Assembly: GCA_017543165.1 (NCBI GenBank)
Contig: JAFYGL010000088.1
Span: 1 to 7,164 of the forward strand
Source of the DNA: Victivallales bacterium
Lineage (GTDB): Bacteria > Verrucomicrobiota > Lentisphaeria > Oligosphaerales > Oligosphaeraceae
DNA length: 7,164 nt
Direction of reading: 5' to 3'
Positions 6,011 through 7,164 of the stretch are shown here, in pieces. Position numbers and translations under genes: made by a program. The number at the start of each line of letters is the position of its first letter. Positions within the stretch are counted from its first letter, which is position 1. The notes below the pieces were generated by a model that searched no databases, was not told the DNA's origin, and saw nothing but the letters and a program-made list of their open reading frames with translations.

Positions 6011-6172
6011 CTAGTGCTCTGTTTCAATTGAAAACAAATAGAGCTGATGTAGTTTTCGAGATGTTTGTTTGCGAGTTGCGCCGCGCATAGTTTCCTATGT
6101 AAGAAGCAACTCACAAGGAAACGGCCGAAAAATACGCGGCTATGTTAGTTTTCAATTGAAACAGAGCACTAG
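6011..6172. mobile_element. MITE-like 162-bp palindromic element with 25-bp perfect terminal inverted repeats
   Basis: The left arm 6011-6035 and right arm 6148-6172 are exact reverse complements over 25 bases, beginning CTAGTGCTCTGTTTC. Pairing continues imperfectly inward: TTTTCG (6053-6058) with CGAAAA (6126-6131), GTTT (6063-6066) with AAAC (6119-6122), GAGTTGC (6073-6079) with GCAACTC (6106-6112) and CATAG (6086-6090) with CTATG (6095-6099). The whole unit can therefore fold into one hairpin around 6092. The arms contain the 12-bp palindrome TTTCAATTGAAA. No gene fits inside. The outer CTAG is itself palindromic, so a 4-bp CTAG or 2-bp TA target duplication cannot be told from repeat sequence; TA would fit an IS630/Tc1-type mobiliser. 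As RNA it could also end or stabilise the lpxB transcript. A dedicated bidirectional terminator is the alternative, though the arms lack a T-run and exceed usual terminator length. Confidence 0.7.
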
Positions 6173-6247
6173 GCTTCTACTTTACTGAATTGCAACATAT
6201 CGCATTATTCTATTGATTAAAAAGGTAATTTCAAAATAAGGAACGGT
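6173..6247 (+). promoter_or_regulatory. AT-rich trkA leader, possible weak promoter
   Basis: After the palindromic element, 75 AT-rich bases precede trkA and must hold its promoter unless it is read from upstream. TTGCAA (6190-6195) with TATTGA (6211-6216) is the best -35/-10-like pair, but the 15-base spacer is short. The ribosome site AAGGA lies at 6238-6242. Confidence 0.25.
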
Positions 6248-7164
6248 ATGAGAATAATAATAATTGGCGCAGGTGAACTTGGACAGCTGGTGGCGGCAAA
6301 GTTAAGCGCACTGCAGCATGATGTCACCGTGGTGGACATGGTGTCCGAGGGACTGGACAAAATACGCGGCAGCCTGGACGCAATGTTTCTCGAGGGGGAG
6401 GGCACCAATGTGGAGACCCTCAAGAAGGCGGGCGCTGAGAACGCGGACGTGCTTCTTGCCCTTTCTGGCGACGAGGCAGTGAACGTGCTTTCTTGCCAGA
6501 TTGCAAAAAGACTTGGCACGGTGCAGACGCTCTGCCGCATTTATTCCAGCAGCATTTTCTCTCCCGATGACGGCATAACGCCAGAGTATCTGGGCATTGA
6601 CAAGGCCTTCTCCTCAATTGATGAAAGCCTGGAATTGATACAGAATGTGCTTCACAGCCACATTCTCCATGAGCAGATTGCCTTCTCAAATCCAGAGGCC
6701 AGGATTGCAATCGTGAGTGTTCCGCTCAATTCTGAAATCAGCAACGTGCCTGTCAAGGAACTGCCATGCCAGGAACTGCTGAAGAAAATCCGCATTGCCG
6801 CTTTGGTGAGGGACAATTCACTGGTGGTGCCGCATGGAGACACGGTGCTTGAGCCTGGCGACAGGATCTATGTCTCAGGACGGGCCGATGATGTGGAGGC
6901 CTTCGTGTCATGGTTGTCCAATAAGGCAAACGATCCTGTGCGCAGGATAGTCATAGCGGGTCTTACGCCCGCCAGCCTCAGGCTCATAGACTACCTTGTG
7001 AAGCATGATTTGGATGTGCGCGTGGTTGAGAATGACCAGGGCAGGGCGGAACGCGCCCTTGCAACATTGCCCAAGGGCGTGGCGGTGATACAGGGAGACC
7101 CCACAAACACGAGCATTTTGGATGAAGCAGATGTTTCAAGCTGCGATGCATTCGTGGCAATGAC
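6248..7164 (+). CDS. trkA: TrkA, NAD-binding regulatory subunit of the Trk/Ktr potassium transporter, 5' part
   Basis: TrkA is the peripheral cytoplasmic protein that gates TrkH/TrkG potassium channels in response to bound nucleotide. The frame stays open for 305 codons to the right edge; full TrkA is about 450 residues, so roughly two thirds is here. Domain order is as expected. First is an RCK_N Rossmann domain with G-A-G-E-L-G (7-12) and the ribose-binding acid D30 in V-T-V-V-D. An RCK_C (TrkA_C) domain follows (about 145-220, ending L-E-P-G-D-R-I-Y-V-S-G). A second RCK_N begins near 230 with I-V-I-A-G-L-T-P-A-S. In this second domain the glycine motif is degenerate (G238 kept, the other two replaced by T240 and S243), though an acid, E261, follows. 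The ATG at 6248 has AAGGA at 6238-6242 with 5-base spacing. A separate unit from lpxB is likely, given the element and AT-rich gap between them. Confidence 0.95.
   Translation, partial: MRIIIIGAGELGQLVAAKLSALQHDVTVVDMVSEGLDKIRGSLDAMFLEGEGTNVETLKKAGAENADVLLALSGDEAVNVLSCQIAKRLGTVQTLCRIYSSSIFSPDDGITPEYLGIDKAFSSIDESLELIQNVLHSHILHEQIAFSNPEARIAIVSVPLNSEISNVPVKELPCQELLKKIRIAALVRDNSLVVPHGDTVLEPGDRIYVSGRADDVEAFVSWLSNKANDPVRRIVIAGLTPASLRLIDYLVKHDLDVRVVENDQGRAERALATLPKGVAVIQGDPTNTSILDEADVSSCDAFVAM

Noticed and set aside
6021..6160. GTTTCAAT...ATTGAAAC-like ends that resemble CRISPR repeat termini
   Set aside because: Only two copies, in inverted orientation and about 110 bases apart, with no regular spacers and no cas genes. 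The ends belong to the palindromic element.

Overview
The window reads as a chromosomal segment of a diderm, lipopolysaccharide-making bacterium. The lipid A gene lpxB is directly visible. The mix of lpxB, a DUF2851 protein, a YycJ/WalJ-type metallo-beta-lactamase-fold hydrolase and TrkA, with mid-range GC coding sequence and AT-rich gaps, would fit the PVC group (Lentisphaerota/Verrucomicrobiota-like). That placement is an inference from gene content and style, not from a marker gene.

Layout: the left edge (1-1130, minus strand) holds the 5' part of a DUF2851-family gene that runs off the window. An AT-rich divergent intergenic region (1131-1499) follows. It carries a 48-bp near-perfect palindrome (1318-1365) built from ACTATA/TATAGT half-sites and, just after it, a strong Shine-Dalgarno sequence leading into a 22-codon small ORF. 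Then come three tightly packed plus-strand genes: a 119-aa winged-helix DNA-binding protein (1500-1859), a 366-aa divergent FtsZ/tubulin-superfamily GTPase (1856-2956) and a 361-aa cytosolic Hanks-type Ser/Thr kinase (2972-4057). With only 10 bases between, these run into lpxB (4068-5219), which overlaps an MBL-fold hydrolase gene by 4 bases (5216-6004). A 162-bp hairpin-forming, MITE-like element (6011-6172) sits right after that gene. The 5' part of trkA (6248 to the edge) closes the window.

The most interesting part is the palindrome, winged-helix, FtsZ-like and kinase cassette. Repeat site, then winged-helix gene, then tubulin-like gene is the order of plasmid/phage type III partition loci (tubC-tubR-tubZ), but here a protein kinase is added and the unit is fused head-on to the lipid A gene lpxB. 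A working model, by inference: the winged-helix protein binds the palindrome, represses its own operon and possibly tethers DNA to FtsZ-like filaments, while the kinase controls filament or DNA-binding activity. The lack of any visible promoter between kinase and lpxB suggests that lpxB and the hydrolase may be partly read from the same transcript. TrkA and DUF2851 look like unrelated housekeeping neighbours.
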